A stretch of DNA of 64,000 bases from Nonomuraea jabiensis. GTDB lineage: Bacteria > Actinomycetota > Actinomycetes > Streptosporangiales > Streptosporangiaceae. Positions 49,623 through 59,007 of this stretch are shown in pieces. Under the pieces are notes generated by a model, which saw nothing but the letters and a program-made list of their open reading frames with translations, did no database searches and had not been told where the DNA came from. Location: the NCBI RefSeq assembly GCF_014204795.1, contig NZ_JACHMB010000001.1:8878501-8942500 (forward strand). Direction: 5' to 3'. The translations under genes and the position numbers were made by a program. How positions within the stretch are numbered: position 1 is the stretch's first letter; each line of letters opens with the position of its first letter.

Positions 49623-50948
49623 TCAGCCGCGCGGGTTCCAGCCTGTGACGTCGATGTCCAGCCCGAGGCGGCGAGCGATGTCGTCCCACTTCACATACTT
49701 GAAGTTGGTGTTCTCGCGCACCTCGCCCGCCGGATCCGTCGCCTCGGGGGTGTTGGTGCCGTCGTGGGTGACGAACAGGCCCTTGGGGAACCGGCGGCCG
49801 AGCGGCACGTTGATCACCATCGTCCCGTCGCTGCCCTGCACGCCGTCGATGCCGCCGCTCTCGCCGACCTGGAAGGAGCCGAGGTAGGCGTTCTCGCCTC
49901 TGCGGTCATAGACGGCGAAGGTGTCGCTGCCCTGGCTGGAAGCGATCAGGTAACCCTTGCCGTCCTTGCCGTAATAAATGGTCAGGCCCTCGGCGTCCGC
50001 CGTCAGGTTGTGGCCGCCGTATCCGGGGTCGGCCCCGGGGGCGCACTCCTCCGTGGTGGGGTCGTAGGTGGCCGGTACGCCGTACTCGCGGACGCGGTCG
50101 ACCAGCTTCGGGGTACCGGTGAGATCACCGGAGACGCGCCAGATGCCGACGTCCTCCTGGGCCGCGTAGAGCGTGCCGGTCTGGGCCTCGACGACCATGC
50201 CTTCGATCTGCGGGCCCACGCCCGGCTCGTCGCAGGGGCTCCAGCTCTGACCGTTCGGAAGGGTGAAGCTCGACGGCAGATCGATGGTCCGGAGCGTCGT
50301 GTAGCCGATCTTGCCGCCCGGGGCGTCGGTGAGCTTCAGCAGCGCGAGCCGCGTGGTGTGCCGGCGGCTGACCAGGACGTACGTTCCCGAGCTCCGCTTC
50401 CACGTCGCGAGGCCGTACACGGTCTCGGCGTCGTTCACCTCCGTCTGGGACGCGTTGAAGATGAACGGCGCGGCGGGGTCGGTGATGTCGGTGAGCGGCT
50501 GCGGGTTCTGGCCCGCCCTCGCCGAGTTGATCCGGTAGATGCGCAGCTTGTCGGAACCGCGGTCGGAGGCGACGAAGACATCCGACCGGCCCGCCTTGGA
50601 CGTGTGCCCGTAGACGACATCCACGTTGTTCAGCCGGCCCGGCTCGTCGTCCTGACCCGGCGCGGCCGGTGCGGGCAGGTGCTGGAGCTGTCTGCCGTCC
50701 AGGTCGTAGACGTACAGACCGCCCTCCTTGGTGGTGGTCGCGATCAGGCTCCCCGCCGGAGAGGTGGGGTGGACCCAGATCGCCGGGTCGTCGCCGTTGG
50801 CATTGCCACCGGCCTCGTCGTCGAACAGGGGCGGGGTCTCGACCTGCGGCTCGATGGCGGGCAGGTCTTGCGCGGTCGCCGGTGGGACCAGGGCGCCGAG
50901 CAGGCCGATCGTCAGCACTGTGGACGCCAGCGAGGTCAGGGGGCGCAT
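49623..50948 (-). CDS. secreted beta-propeller phytase
   Basis: 441 residues from ATG 50948 (GAGGAG upstream); signal peptide MRPLTSLASTVLTIGLLGAL with cleavage after TAQ. The family hallmark is DDPAIWVHPTSPAGSLI, followed by GRLNNVDVVYG, SEVNDAETVYGLATW-like calcium segments (here TEVNDAETVYGL) and GQIEGMVVEAQTGTLY-like (here QIEGMVVEAQTG). Such calcium-dependent enzymes release phosphate from phytate outside the cell. No phosphate-regulon (PHO) box was identified. Confidence 0.9.
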   Translation of the reverse strand: MRPLTSLASTVLTIGLLGALVPPATAQDLPAIEPQVETPPLFDDEAGGNANGDDPAIWVHPTSPAGSLIATTTKEGGLYVYDLDGRQLQHLPAPAAPGQDDEPGRLNNVDVVYGHTSKAGRSDVFVASDRGSDKLRIYRINSARAGQNPQPLTDITDPAAPFIFNASQTEVNDAETVYGLATWKRSSGTYVLVSRRHTTRLALLKLTDAPGGKIGYTTLRTIDLPSSFTLPNGQSWSPCDEPGVGPQIEGMVVEAQTGTLYAAQEDVGIWRVSGDLTGTPKLVDRVREYGVPATYDPTTEECAPGADPGYGGHNLTADAEGLTIYYGKDGKGYLIASSQGSDTFAVYDRRGENAYLGSFQVGESGGIDGVQGSDGTMVINVPLGRRFPKGLFVTHDGTNTPEATDPAGEVRENTNFKYVKWDDIARRLGLDIDVTGWNPRG

Positions 50949-51182
50949 CGACTTCTCCTCATTGTGGAACCTTGCAGGCTTGATCCTCATGAGTGAAGCC
51001 GACCGGGCCATGAACCGTACCGGAATTTCCGCCCAAATCGCGGCGCCGCGCTGGTCGGCGGCGCCATGCTTACCACGGTGCTCACCACGGTGCCGGCCAC
51101 TCCCACCGCTTACGCCACCTCGCGCCAGGTGGCGGCCGCCCTGCCGCCCCGGCTGCGGCACGGCCATCGGCGCGGCGGTGAC

Positions 51183-52547
51183 TCAGCGCGATCGAGCCTC
51201 GATCAGATCGTGGAGCTGCTGGGTCACGGGATCGTGCGGGTGAGCGGCGTGGGAGATGTGCAGCCAGCCGTCGGCGTCGGTCTGGAGGAGGTCGTCGCGG
51301 ATGGACGGGTCGGCACCGCGCTCCAGGAGCAGGCGGATCACGTGGAGACGACCGCCCGGGATCGCCCAGTGCAGGCCGGTCCGCCCGAGGTAGGGCGCGA
51401 CGTCGGGATGGACGCCGTGGTCGAGGAACCAGCGTACGACCTCGACGCGGCCGTGCTGGCAGGCATGGACGAACGCCTCTCCCACGATCTCCGCCGGATC
51501 ATCGGTCGGCGGCAGCCGAGACGGAAAGCCTGCGCCGGTGTCGGCGAGGTCGGGGCGCGCCGACGCGGCGCCCGGCCGGAGGCCGCCGTCGGCGTCGAAA
51601 CAGGCCCGCACCAGATCCAGGCGGCCGCAGGCGGCATACGTCCAGAGCGCCTGCGGGACGATTCCGTGCTCGGCGAGCAGGTCGACGACCTCCGTGTTGT
51701 CGTGGTAGATGGCGTTCTCCAGCGGGGTGGCGCCCCATTTCCGGATGCCGGGGTCGGCGCCGGCGGCGAGCAGCAGGCGCACGTATTCGACCCGGTTGCA
51801 GCGGGCAGCCCAGGCGAGCGGGAGATCCAGGTCGGTGGCCTTGCCGAGCAGGACCTCGACTGCGGCGCGCGGCACGCCGAGCTCCTTGCCGAGCCGGACG
51901 CCGGGGATGAGTTCGGGGCCCGCGAGCATGTGCAGCAGGGTGTCGGCTTGCGAGGCGGTCAGGCCGGCCAGCCGATCGGTGTCGCCGGCCAGCAGCGCTT
52001 CGGCCTCGCGGCGCAGGCGCCGCCGCCTCTCACGGCGTTCGTCGAGGTCGCGCTGGGATTTCTCGGTGTACGACACGAGCTCCTGCCAGGTCGGGAAGCC
52101 CAGCTCCCGTGCGATGATCAGCCGCGCGTCGCGGAGCTCGGCGGTGGCGCCGGAGGCCGCGGTGGCGTGCCGGGGCACGTAGGCCCGCAACCGTCGCAGC
52201 GCGCCGGGATCGTCGCGGCGCAACTCGGCGAGGAGGGTGTCGGCCATCGAGGCGTAGATGCCCGGCCGGATTCCCATGAGGCGGGAGACCGGCCGTTCTT
52301 CGGTGGTGCCGCGGCTTTCGACGTGGGCGCGGAACTCGGCCCAGGTCCGGAATCCGTGCTCCTGAGCGAGCACGAACTGGGCGTCGCTGAGCAGGAACCG
52401 CTCGGCGGCTCGATCGCTCAGCACGTCGGCGACCCGGGCCCCGGCTGCCGCGTCGCCCGCCGCGTACGCGTGACGCAGGTGCTTGGCCTGCTTGCGGTAG
52501 TACTCCAGGTTCGGATGGGCCGGCAGCTCGAAATGACGATCGGACAT
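51183..52547 (-). CDS. ankyrin-repeat protein
   Basis: 454 residues from ATG 52547 (GAAGGAGG 5 bases upstream). The N-terminus is the recurrent bacterial module HPNLEYYRKQAKHLRHAY, then SDAQFVLAQEHGFRTW and RLIIARELGFPTWQEL. Ankyrin repeats follow from about 300 (VEYVRLLLAAGADPGI, GATPLENAIYHDNTEVVDLL, RVEVVRWFLDHGVHPD, GRLHVIRLLLERGADPS). Protein-binding role inferred; partner unknown. The 234 bases between it and the phytase start hold no clear gene. Confidence 0.88.
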   Translation of the reverse strand: MSDRHFELPAHPNLEYYRKQAKHLRHAYAAGDAAAGARVADVLSDRAAERFLLSDAQFVLAQEHGFRTWAEFRAHVESRGTTEERPVSRLMGIRPGIYASMADTLLAELRRDDPGALRRLRAYVPRHATAASGATAELRDARLIIARELGFPTWQELVSYTEKSQRDLDERRERRRRLRREAEALLAGDTDRLAGLTASQADTLLHMLAGPELIPGVRLGKELGVPRAAVEVLLGKATDLDLPLAWAARCNRVEYVRLLLAAGADPGIRKWGATPLENAIYHDNTEVVDLLAEHGIVPQALWTYAACGRLDLVRACFDADGGLRPGAASARPDLADTGAGFPSRLPPTDDPAEIVGEAFVHACQHGRVEVVRWFLDHGVHPDVAPYLGRTGLHWAIPGGRLHVIRLLLERGADPSIRDDLLQTDADGWLHISHAAHPHDPVTQQLHDLIEARSR

Positions 52548-52745
52548 CGCAACCTCCTTCGACGCCGAGGTCCGCTTGCCCGGCCGGAAAGAGGTTCGTC
52601 TTGTCCAGTGCGTTGGCGTTCTGCTCGAGGTGGGAACATCCCTGCCCGCGGACTGGCAGCGCCCTCGCACGCTCCTTTCAGAGTAGTGATCGCCTCCCCG
52701 TGGAGGCAACCGTCGCCACCGGCGGATGACCGAGCCGGTGGCTGT

Positions 52746-53189
52746 TCAGAGCAGGGTGGGGGCGCGCCCGGCGAGAATGCCCGCGCGGGCGAGTTGGACC
52801 TCGCGGGCCTTGCGGGCGGCGTACCACAGCAGCGGCCGCACAGCCGCGTCCACCGTCAGCCTGTCCTCGACCTCGGTCCCCGCACCGTCCGCGGCCAGGC
52901 CGAACCGGTAGTCGAGCCGTACCCCGCCCGGGCTGACCACCTCGCCCTCCACCGCCTCACCGGTGGCACGCAACGTGACCTCGATCAAGTTGTCGTACTT
53001 GACGAAGCCGAAGAAGCGAAACCGCTCCACGGACACGAACCGGCTCTCGCCGGGCGCCCGGCGCACGTCGCGGACGGCCACCACGAGCGGCGACAGGCCG
53101 ACATAACTGGAAGGCTCGCTGAGGTGCGCGAGCACCGCGGACGGCGGGGCAGGGACATGGAAGGCGTTGCGGAGCACAGTCTGCGGCAC
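52746..53189 (-). CDS. SRPBCC (START/Bet v1-like) family protein
   Basis: 147 residues. Pattern VLRNAFHVPAPPSAVLAHLSEPSSYVGL, SRFVSVERFRFFGFVKYDN and LDYRFGLAADGAGTEVEDRL is that of polyketide-cyclase/SRPBCC proteins that hold a hydrophobic ligand (motifs quoted in pieces). No catalytic motif seen, so ligand binding or aromatase activity is open. The ATG at 53189 follows a gap that carries a coding fragment on the other strand. Confidence 0.8.
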   Translation of the reverse strand: MPQTVLRNAFHVPAPPSAVLAHLSEPSSYVGLSPLVVAVRDVRRAPGESRFVSVERFRFFGFVKYDNLIEVTLRATGEAVEGEVVSPGGVRLDYRFGLAADGAGTEVEDRLTVDAAVRPLLWYAARKAREVQLARAGILAGRAPTLL

Positions 53190-53251
53190 GGGCTACCTCG
53201 TACTCATCGAAGAACGCGTTTCAGTATGGCAGCGACAGCCGCGCCGAGCTC

Positions 53252-53518
53252 GTGCGAGCCGCCGCCACGGACGAGGACGTCACGGCGTCCGTGCTGGCCG
53301 ACAAGCGCAACAGGCTGGCGGTCACGACGTCCACGGCGCTGGCCGGCGCGATCGGCGCTCGCCAGAACGACATGGATCAGCCGCCTCCCTACCACGGTCC
53401 CAGCACGAGCGCGCTCTACACCATGGCCGGGTCCGGCAGCTCCATCCGCATGACCCGCCCGCCCATGGACTACAACGGCCACTTCGGCGAGAACACCGGA
53501 GTGCTCAGCCTGCCTTGA
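53252..53518 (+). pseudogene. coding fragment of unknown family (or small gene)
   Basis: A stretch from about 53220 to the stop at 53518 has strong third-position GC coding character and reads RAAATDEDVTASVLADKR, LAGAIGARQNDMDQPPP, YHGPSTSALYTMAG and PPMDYNGHFGENTGVL. Possible GTG start at 53252, no ribosome site. The sequence looks like the C-terminal end of a larger protein. It overlaps the P450 stop by 14 bases. Confidence 0.4.
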
Positions 53519-54716
53519 CCGGCAACCGGAGCGGCCGGTAGACGAACCCGTCGCTCCACGCGACCGCCGACAGCTCCTCCTGCGCGCGCAGCCCCGGCAG
53601 GCGCGTCACCAGGGCGCGGAACGCCTCCTGCAGTTCCATCCGGGCCAGGTTCGCGCCCAGGCAGTAGTGAGGGCCGTGGCCGAACGCCAGGTGCGGGGTG
53701 GACGGGGCGCCGGCGAATCTGCGCAGGTCGAAGCGGAGCGGGTCCTGGAACACCGACGGGTCGTGGTCGGCGGCCCACAGGTTGGGCAGCACGACGCTGC
53801 CGGCCGGGATGGTCCCGCCGGACGTCTCGACGTCCTCGGTGATCCGCCGGAGCATGCCGTTGGAGCCGGGTGCCTCGTGGCGCAGGATCTCCTCCACCGC
53901 CGGATCGACCAGTTCGGGATGCGCCACGAGTTCGGCGTACTGGTCGGCGTGGTGGAGCAGGCGGAAGACGCCCCGGGCGATCATCGAGGCGGTCGTCTCG
54001 TGCCCGGCGAGGATCAGCGTGAACACCATGTTGGTCAGCTCGTCCTCGCTGAGCCCGTCCTCCTCGTCGCGTGCCGCGATGAGCAGGTCGATCAGGTCCT
54101 CGCCGGGCTCGGCCCGGTGCTGCTCGATCAGCTCTCCCGCGTAGGCCATGAACGCGGCGAACCCCTGGCCCCGGGCATCAGCACTCGCGTCCGAGGTGGA
54201 CAGGAACATCTCCGTCCAGCCGCGGACCTGCTCGAAGCGGTCCATCGGCACGCCCAGCAGCTCGCAGATCACCCGAGCGGGCAGCAGCAGCGCGAAGTCC
54301 GCCACCAGGTCGAACTCCTCGCCGGCCGCGTCGATCAGCTCGCCGGCGATGGCCGCCGCCCGGGGCCGCCAGCGTTCGATGTGCCTGGGCGTGAACGTGC
54401 CGTGCAGGATGCGCCGGTATCGGGTGTGCTCCGGCGGGTCCTGGTTCATCAGCGCCGCCGGGTCGTCATCCAGGAACGTGCCCCTGACCATTCGCGGCAG
54501 ACCGGGCTCGCGCAGGTTACGGCTGCTGGCCGGCGAGGTGAGCACGCTGCGGACATCCGCGTACCGGACGATCATCGGCACCCGGTCGCCGCTCGGGAGC
54601 GTGGCCGCCTCCATGGGCGCCTCGGCGTAGCGGCGGGTCAGGTCGGGGGAAGGGGTGCCGTACGGGCCGGGAGGAAGGTCCGGCCAGGTCGATGTGGTGC
54701 TGGACTGTTCTGTCAA
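53505..54716 (-). CDS. cytochrome P450
   Basis: 403 residues from TTG 54716 with GGAGG 6 bases upstream; the open frame extends further but has no P450 similarity. I-helix LILAGHETTASMIA, ExxR in VEEILRHEAPG, and the heme loop FGHGPHYCLGANLARME. The class I bacterial type needs ferredoxin and a reductase, which are not adjacent. FTPRHIERWRP is conserved in actinomycete CYP105/107-like enzymes. The substrate is unknown, and no biosynthetic genes surround it. Confidence 0.92.
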   Translation of the reverse strand: MTEQSSTTSTWPDLPPGPYGTPSPDLTRRYAEAPMEAATLPSGDRVPMIVRYADVRSVLTSPASSRNLREPGLPRMVRGTFLDDDPAALMNQDPPEHTRYRRILHGTFTPRHIERWRPRAAAIAGELIDAAGEEFDLVADFALLLPARVICELLGVPMDRFEQVRGWTEMFLSTSDASADARGQGFAAFMAYAGELIEQHRAEPGEDLIDLLIAARDEEDGLSEDELTNMVFTLILAGHETTASMIARGVFRLLHHADQYAELVAHPELVDPAVEEILRHEAPGSNGMLRRITEDVETSGGTIPAGSVVLPNLWAADHDPSVFQDPLRFDLRRFAGAPSTPHLAFGHGPHYCLGANLARMELQEAFRALVTRLPGLRAQEELSAVAWSDGFVYRPLRLPVKAG

Positions 54717-54876
54717 AGCCGCCTCCGGGCGTTGCCGTCGTCCAACAAGCTCGCCGGGAACGTACGCAACCAGCCGCCGCCGGTCAAGACCGCCACCCCA
54801 GATCCCGGCCGGACAAAAGGCCAAGGATGTTAGATTGTCGGGCGGTTGATGTTGATCTGACAGTAGAGGCGTACTC

Positions 54877-55182
54877 GTGGCAGGGTTTGAGATCTACTTC
54901 GACACGCTCGAGGAGTGTGCCACCAAGGCCAAGGGAGTCGCGAACCAGTTCAAGAGTGCGGCGGAGGACGGTCCCACGACCGTCAGCACCTCGTGCTTCG
55001 GCGACCTGGAGAACGTTTCTGACAAGCTCGCCAAGGCCGTCAACGACTTCGAGGCGAAGATCGACGCCGAGATACGCCATGCGCAACAGAACCTGACCAA
55101 GGTCGAGGCGGCCATCCACCAGGTCGTCCACAACGTCCGTACGGCCGACCTCCCCGGCGTTCCCCGGACGGAGCAGGTGTGA
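54877..55182 (+). CDS. WXG100/ESX-like helical-hairpin protein
   Basis: 101 residues from GTG 54877. Predicted all-helical: DTLEECATKAKGVANQFKSAA, a turn around SCFGDLENV, then KLAKAVNDFEAKIDAEIRHA. Size and two-helix layout fit ESX/WXG100-superfamily proteins, with CFG in the place of the WxG turn. It overlaps the next gene by 4 bases (GTGA), so the two proteins probably form a dimer secreted by a type VII system encoded elsewhere. Confidence 0.65.
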   Translation: MAGFEIYFDTLEECATKAKGVANQFKSAAEDGPTTVSTSCFGDLENVSDKLAKAVNDFEAKIDAEIRHAQQNLTKVEAAIHQVVHNVRTADLPGVPRTEQV

Positions 55183-56339
55183 CGGACATCTGGGACCAGT
55201 ACCTCAGCCCCATCCAGCGCGTCATCGACGACCTGAGCGGCGACCAGGCGCAGATCTCCAAGATCTCGGGGCAGTGGCGGACGCTGGCGGGCGACATCAC
55301 CACGGAGACCGGCGTGATCAAACGCGCGGTCAACAGGGTGGACAGCGCGTGGAACGGCGCCGCCGCCGAAAGCTTCGCCAGGTACATGGCCAGATATCCC
55401 AAGTCCGGTACGGCACTGAGCGAGGCCCTGACCAGCTGCGCCGGCAAGCTGGACGCCGCCGGGAGCGCGCTGGAGACGGCCAAGGGTGAGGTGCAGGCCC
55501 TCTACCGGGAGAAACGCGCCTGGCTGGACGAGCAGCGCAGCGACCCCGACAGCACCACGATCTCGATGACGAGCATCAGGTCCCAGGTGTCCAACGCCCT
55601 CCAGCGCGCCAAGGTGCACACGGACAAGGCCGCCGAGGTGCTCGGTCAGGCCACCAGCGAGATCAACAAACACCTCGGCGAGGTGCGGTTCTTCACCGGC
55701 ATCCCCGCTCCCGGCGATCAGGACTTCGTCCCGGGCAACAAGGCCGGGATGCCGTGGATCCCCGACCCGGACTTCCGGCCTCAGAGCCCGAAGACGCAGC
55801 TGGCGTCCTACAACGGCAACGGCCAGCCGCCCGGCGGCGGCATCGGGAACGGCCTCAACGGTGCGGGCGGCAGTGGCGGCAACGGCGCCAGTGGGGGTGG
55901 CGGTGGTGGCGGCGGTGCGGGCGCGCCTTCGCTGGCCGTCCCGCCGAACGCCCACAGCCTGGCGCCCAACCCCCGCGCCCAGGCCGTCATCGACTACGCC
56001 CTCAAGCAGCTCGGCGACCCGTACGTGTGGGGAGCGACAGGACCCGGCTCCTTCGACTGCTCCGGACTGACCCTGCGCGCGTACGAGTCCGCGGGGACCG
56101 CCATCCCCCGGGTCGCGCACGACCAGTGGCTGCGCGGACCGCGCATCCCCGATGGCAACGCGCAGCCCGGAGATCTTGTCTTCTTCGACAACAACGGTGA
56201 CGGCACCGCTGATCATGTGGGCATCGTGCTCGACCCCGAGAAAGGTACGATGATCCACGCGCCCAGACCGGGCTCCGAGGTCAAGATCGCCCCCTACAGC
56301 CGTACCCCCATGGGCTTCACCCGGCCGGGAACGAGCTGA
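55179..56339 (+). CDS. WXG100-NlpC/P60 peptidoglycan hydrolase
   Basis: 386 residues from GTG 55179. The N-terminal 200 residues are helical with a WNG turn at 58-60 (VDSAWNGAAAESFARYM), as in long WXG100 proteins. A Gly-rich linker follows (about 220-255), then an NlpC/P60 domain (about 268-386) with Cys294 (SFDCSGLTL), His346 (TADHVGIVLD) and His360 (MIHAPRPG). It should cut peptidoglycan stem peptides. There is no Sec signal, consistent with export as an ESX partner of the small protein before it. Confidence 0.85.
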   Translation: MTDIWDQYLSPIQRVIDDLSGDQAQISKISGQWRTLAGDITTETGVIKRAVNRVDSAWNGAAAESFARYMARYPKSGTALSEALTSCAGKLDAAGSALETAKGEVQALYREKRAWLDEQRSDPDSTTISMTSIRSQVSNALQRAKVHTDKAAEVLGQATSEINKHLGEVRFFTGIPAPGDQDFVPGNKAGMPWIPDPDFRPQSPKTQLASYNGNGQPPGGGIGNGLNGAGGSGGNGASGGGGGGGGAGAPSLAVPPNAHSLAPNPRAQAVIDYALKQLGDPYVWGATGPGSFDCSGLTLRAYESAGTAIPRVAHDQWLRGPRIPDGNAQPGDLVFFDNNGDGTADHVGIVLDPEKGTMIHAPRPGSEVKIAPYSRTPMGFTRPGTS

Positions 56340-56362
56340 CCCAACCACTCCGGAAGTACGGC

Positions 56363-57289
56363 ATGCACCCCCTCATCGTCGCCGTGGCCCTTGTCACGGC
56401 CGCTCCCACCACCGCCCACGCCCGGACAGCCGAACCCGACCCGATGGCGGGCCTGCGTTCGCTGCTCGTGCGCGGCGCCGGCGCGACCGCCGAGTTCTAC
56501 GGCCAGGCCTCCACGGACTTGTCCAAGGAGGTGCGGCTGAGCAACGGCAGGCGCACCTTCATCGGGAGCGGCATGGGGCTGCGCGGGACCGGCAAGGTCA
56601 AGCTGGGCCGGGCCGGCGTGCTCGCCTCGGAGCACACCCGGCAGCTCAGCGTGAGCAGCAAGGAGCTGATGGCGGAGGAGGCGCCCAGGGACCCTTACTT
56701 CGCCGGCGTGCTCGCCACGGTGGGGACGCTGCGCACGATCAGCGCGGGCGGCTGGCAGTACCAGCTCGCGCCGCAGGCGAAGACGTGGGTGCGTACCGGC
56801 CGCGCCAGTGGTGCCGCGGCCGCGTACGGTGACCAGTTCATCAACGTCCTGGAGCCGGCCACACTGCGCAAGCTGCTGGCCACCAAGACCCGCAAGAGCG
56901 TCGCGCCCTGGACCACGGATCACACCACCGGCCGCAGGCAGCGGATCTACACCCTGACCGGGACGATCAAGCTCAGGGACCTCTATCGCGTCTCTCCCAG
57001 CTTCCGCGAGGCCGCGGGGACGGCGGCCCTCGGGAATTCTGAGGTGACATGGACGTACATGTACGACGATCGCGGGTGGCCGTACCGGGTCGGCTGGCGC
57101 TTCTACGCGCACCCGCGGCCCGAGGTCCCGGGGCTCGGACACGACCGGATCCTGCGGGGGCACCTGGCCACGCAGTACCGGAACTGGGACAAGCCGATGA
57201 CGATCACCGCGCCCCAGGCGAAGCCGGGCCGGGGACTCGCGGTGGACGACCTCGCCGACGTCCTCAGCGCCCCCGCCCGCCGCAAGTGA
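56363..57289 (+). CDS. secreted protein of unknown function, ESX operon
   Basis: 308 residues. Signal peptide MHPLIVAVALVTAAPTTAHA. The mature part is beta-rich with basic patches: TDLSKEVRLSNGRRTFIGSG, GVLATVGTLRTISAGGWQY, and WTYMYDDRGWPYRVGWRF. The layout (a cationic, all-beta domain of about 270 residues) recalls LppX/LprG-like lipid carriers, but it has no lipobox; this is only a resemblance. It follows the NlpC gene by 23 bases and is probably in its operon. Confidence 0.65.
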   Translation: MHPLIVAVALVTAAPTTAHARTAEPDPMAGLRSLLVRGAGATAEFYGQASTDLSKEVRLSNGRRTFIGSGMGLRGTGKVKLGRAGVLASEHTRQLSVSSKELMAEEAPRDPYFAGVLATVGTLRTISAGGWQYQLAPQAKTWVRTGRASGAAAAYGDQFINVLEPATLRKLLATKTRKSVAPWTTDHTTGRRQRIYTLTGTIKLRDLYRVSPSFREAAGTAALGNSEVTWTYMYDDRGWPYRVGWRFYAHPRPEVPGLGHDRILRGHLATQYRNWDKPMTITAPQAKPGRGLAVDDLADVLSAPARRK

Positions 57290-57399
57290 GGCGCGTACGT
57301 CCATCGCCCGCAGCGATGGGAACGGCCGAACAAGGGCGGGGACGACCATCGCCCCCGCCCTCCTCTGCCTCCCGACCTCACGTCGGGCTCGCGCCGTTC

Positions 57400-59007
57400 T
57401 CAGGGATTGCCGTACTTCTTGACGAACTGGTAGTACGTCCACGCCCATGCCCTGCAGTCGGGCCGCACCAGGATGAAGTAACCCCCGCACACCTTGTCGC
57501 GCATGGTGATGTAGAACCGGTTGTCCACGTCAAGCTTTCGCGTACGGGTGTTGTCGAGGTAGTACTTGTACTTCTTCTTCTGGTTGGCTATCAGGCCGTA
57601 CCCGTAGTCGTGGGAGTCGCAGGCCGGCCGCATATCGAAATTGTGGGGTTTGTCCGGAGACTTCGTGCAGTGGTCGTAGTAGATGCCCCTGACCTTGAAG
57701 CCGCTGGCGGTCCGTTTCCAGTCGGGCTTGCGCCATTTGCCGCCGTGCCACGCCCAGGCCGAGCAGCCGGATTTCGTGTACCACATCCAGGTGACGGCCG
57801 TGTTGCACTTCTTCGGGTAGGACTGCGGAGGATCCACGCCGTCCGGCAGGAAGTCACCGGCCGGCGGCTCGGTGGCGTTGGGGTCGTCGAGCCCGGCCGC
57901 GCCCTCGGTCGGCCCGCCGTTGGCCGGCATGTCGGTGCCGGTGGCGACCACCTGGGGAGCGGCGGCGCCCGCCGGGAACGACAGCTGCCAGCCGCCGCTG
58001 GTGACGGACTCGATCGACGACAGGCGTCCCACCGGGTCGTAGGTGTAGGTGCCCTGGACGGCGCCGGCGCTGGGATCGGTCACGGTGCGCAGCAGGCCGT
58101 TCGGGTCGTAGGCGTACCTCGCCTCGATCTGGGGCGCCTCGGTCCCGTACGTGACCGCGATCTCCTTGAGCCGGCCCGCGTAGTCGCCGGTGGAGGTGCC
58201 GGTGGCCGTGGTGGCCGTGGCGTAGGTGAACCGGGTGACGGACGCGGGCGTCGCGGTGCCGGCCGGCTCCTTCACGGTGCTGACGCGGCCCTGGGCGTCG
58301 TAGGTGATCGTGGACTTGCCGAAGGCGGTGCTGCCCACATCGGTCACCCGCCAGGGGTCGGCGCTCGGCGCCCCGGCCGGCCGGGCCCAGGTGTAGGTGA
58401 GCTGGAGGTCGCCGATGCTGATGGGGGTGCCGTCGTCGGTGGTGAAGGTGTCGTCGCCCGCCTCCACGGGGCCCGGATCCGTCACGAGCGTCTCGACCGT
58501 CGTGGTGCGCATCGCTCCGATGACCGCGTCCCACTTGGTGGTTTCGGTGATCTTGGATCCGTCGGTGGCCTGGTAGGTCTGGATGCCGCCGCCGTCGGGG
58601 AAGGAGACGCTGCTCTTCAGGGGGTAGCTGGTCGACGTGCCTTCGTCGAGCTCCGTGACGACGATGGTGCCGTTCTGGTTCTCCAGCTTCCGGTTGATCT
58701 CTCCGCCGGCGAACTCGGCCTGCCAGCCCGGCCCGAAGACGCCCAGCTCGGGCCGGGTCGCCGGGGCGGACTGCGGCCTGGCCAGGTCGTCGGCGGCCAG
58801 AACCACGCCGTGCCTGCGGCTGATCGCGCCCGCGGACACGTCCAGCTCGGTGAGCTTGAAGGTTTTGGTGTCGGAGGAGTACTGGCCGGGGCCGATCTCC
58901 TGGACGTTGGCCGGTGGCGGGTCGTCGAGGGCGGCGGCGGAGACCTCGGGGGCGAGGAAGGGGAGGAGCATCGCCGAGATGGCGAGGGGGAGCGCTAATC
59001 GGCGCAA
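57400..59007 (-). CDS. secreted YD-repeat protein with C-terminal phospholipase A2 domain
   Basis: 535 residues from TTG 59007 (GGAGG 6 bases upstream; earlier frame lacks one). Signal peptide LRRLALPLAISAMLLPFLAP. The middle has RHS/YD-type repeats (ITYDAQGRVSTVKEPAG, ARYAYDPNGLLRTVTDPSA, GTYTYDPVGRLSSIESV). The last 150 residues are cysteine-rich, with the phospholipase A2 active site YDHCTKSPDKPHNFDMRPAC, then Cys463-Asp-Ser-His466-Asp467-Tyr-Gly-Tyr. Prokaryotic PLA2 enzymes cleave phospholipids. The head-repeats plus toxin-tail plan is that of polymorphic toxins. No immunity gene is adjacent. Confidence 0.85.
   Translation of the reverse strand: MRRLALPLAISAMLLPFLAPEVSAAALDDPPPANVQEIGPGQYSSDTKTFKLTELDVSAGAISRRHGVVLAADDLARPQSAPATRPELGVFGPGWQAEFAGGEINRKLENQNGTIVVTELDEGTSTSYPLKSSVSFPDGGGIQTYQATDGSKITETTKWDAVIGAMRTTTVETLVTDPGPVEAGDDTFTTDDGTPISIGDLQLTYTWARPAGAPSADPWRVTDVGSTAFGKSTITYDAQGRVSTVKEPAGTATPASVTRFTYATATTATGTSTGDYAGRLKEIAVTYGTEAPQIEARYAYDPNGLLRTVTDPSAGAVQGTYTYDPVGRLSSIESVTSGGWQLSFPAGAAAPQVVATGTDMPANGGPTEGAAGLDDPNATEPPAGDFLPDGVDPPQSYPKKCNTAVTWMWYTKSGCSAWAWHGGKWRKPDWKRTASGFKVRGIYYDHCTKSPDKPHNFDMRPACDSHDYGYGLIANQKKKYKYYLDNTRTRKLDVDNRFYITMRDKVCGGYFILVRPDCRAWAWTYYQFVKKYGNP

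Noticed and set aside
50988..51182. Possible signal-peptide-like coding trace (VGGAMLTTVLTTVPATPTAYA)
   Set aside because: It needs a frame change to reach a start and runs into the ankyrin gene end. Too weak to list.
53505..54824. Longer P450 start at 54824
   Set aside because: The extra 36 residues have no P450 similarity; TTG at 54716 has an ideal ribosome site and fits the family length.
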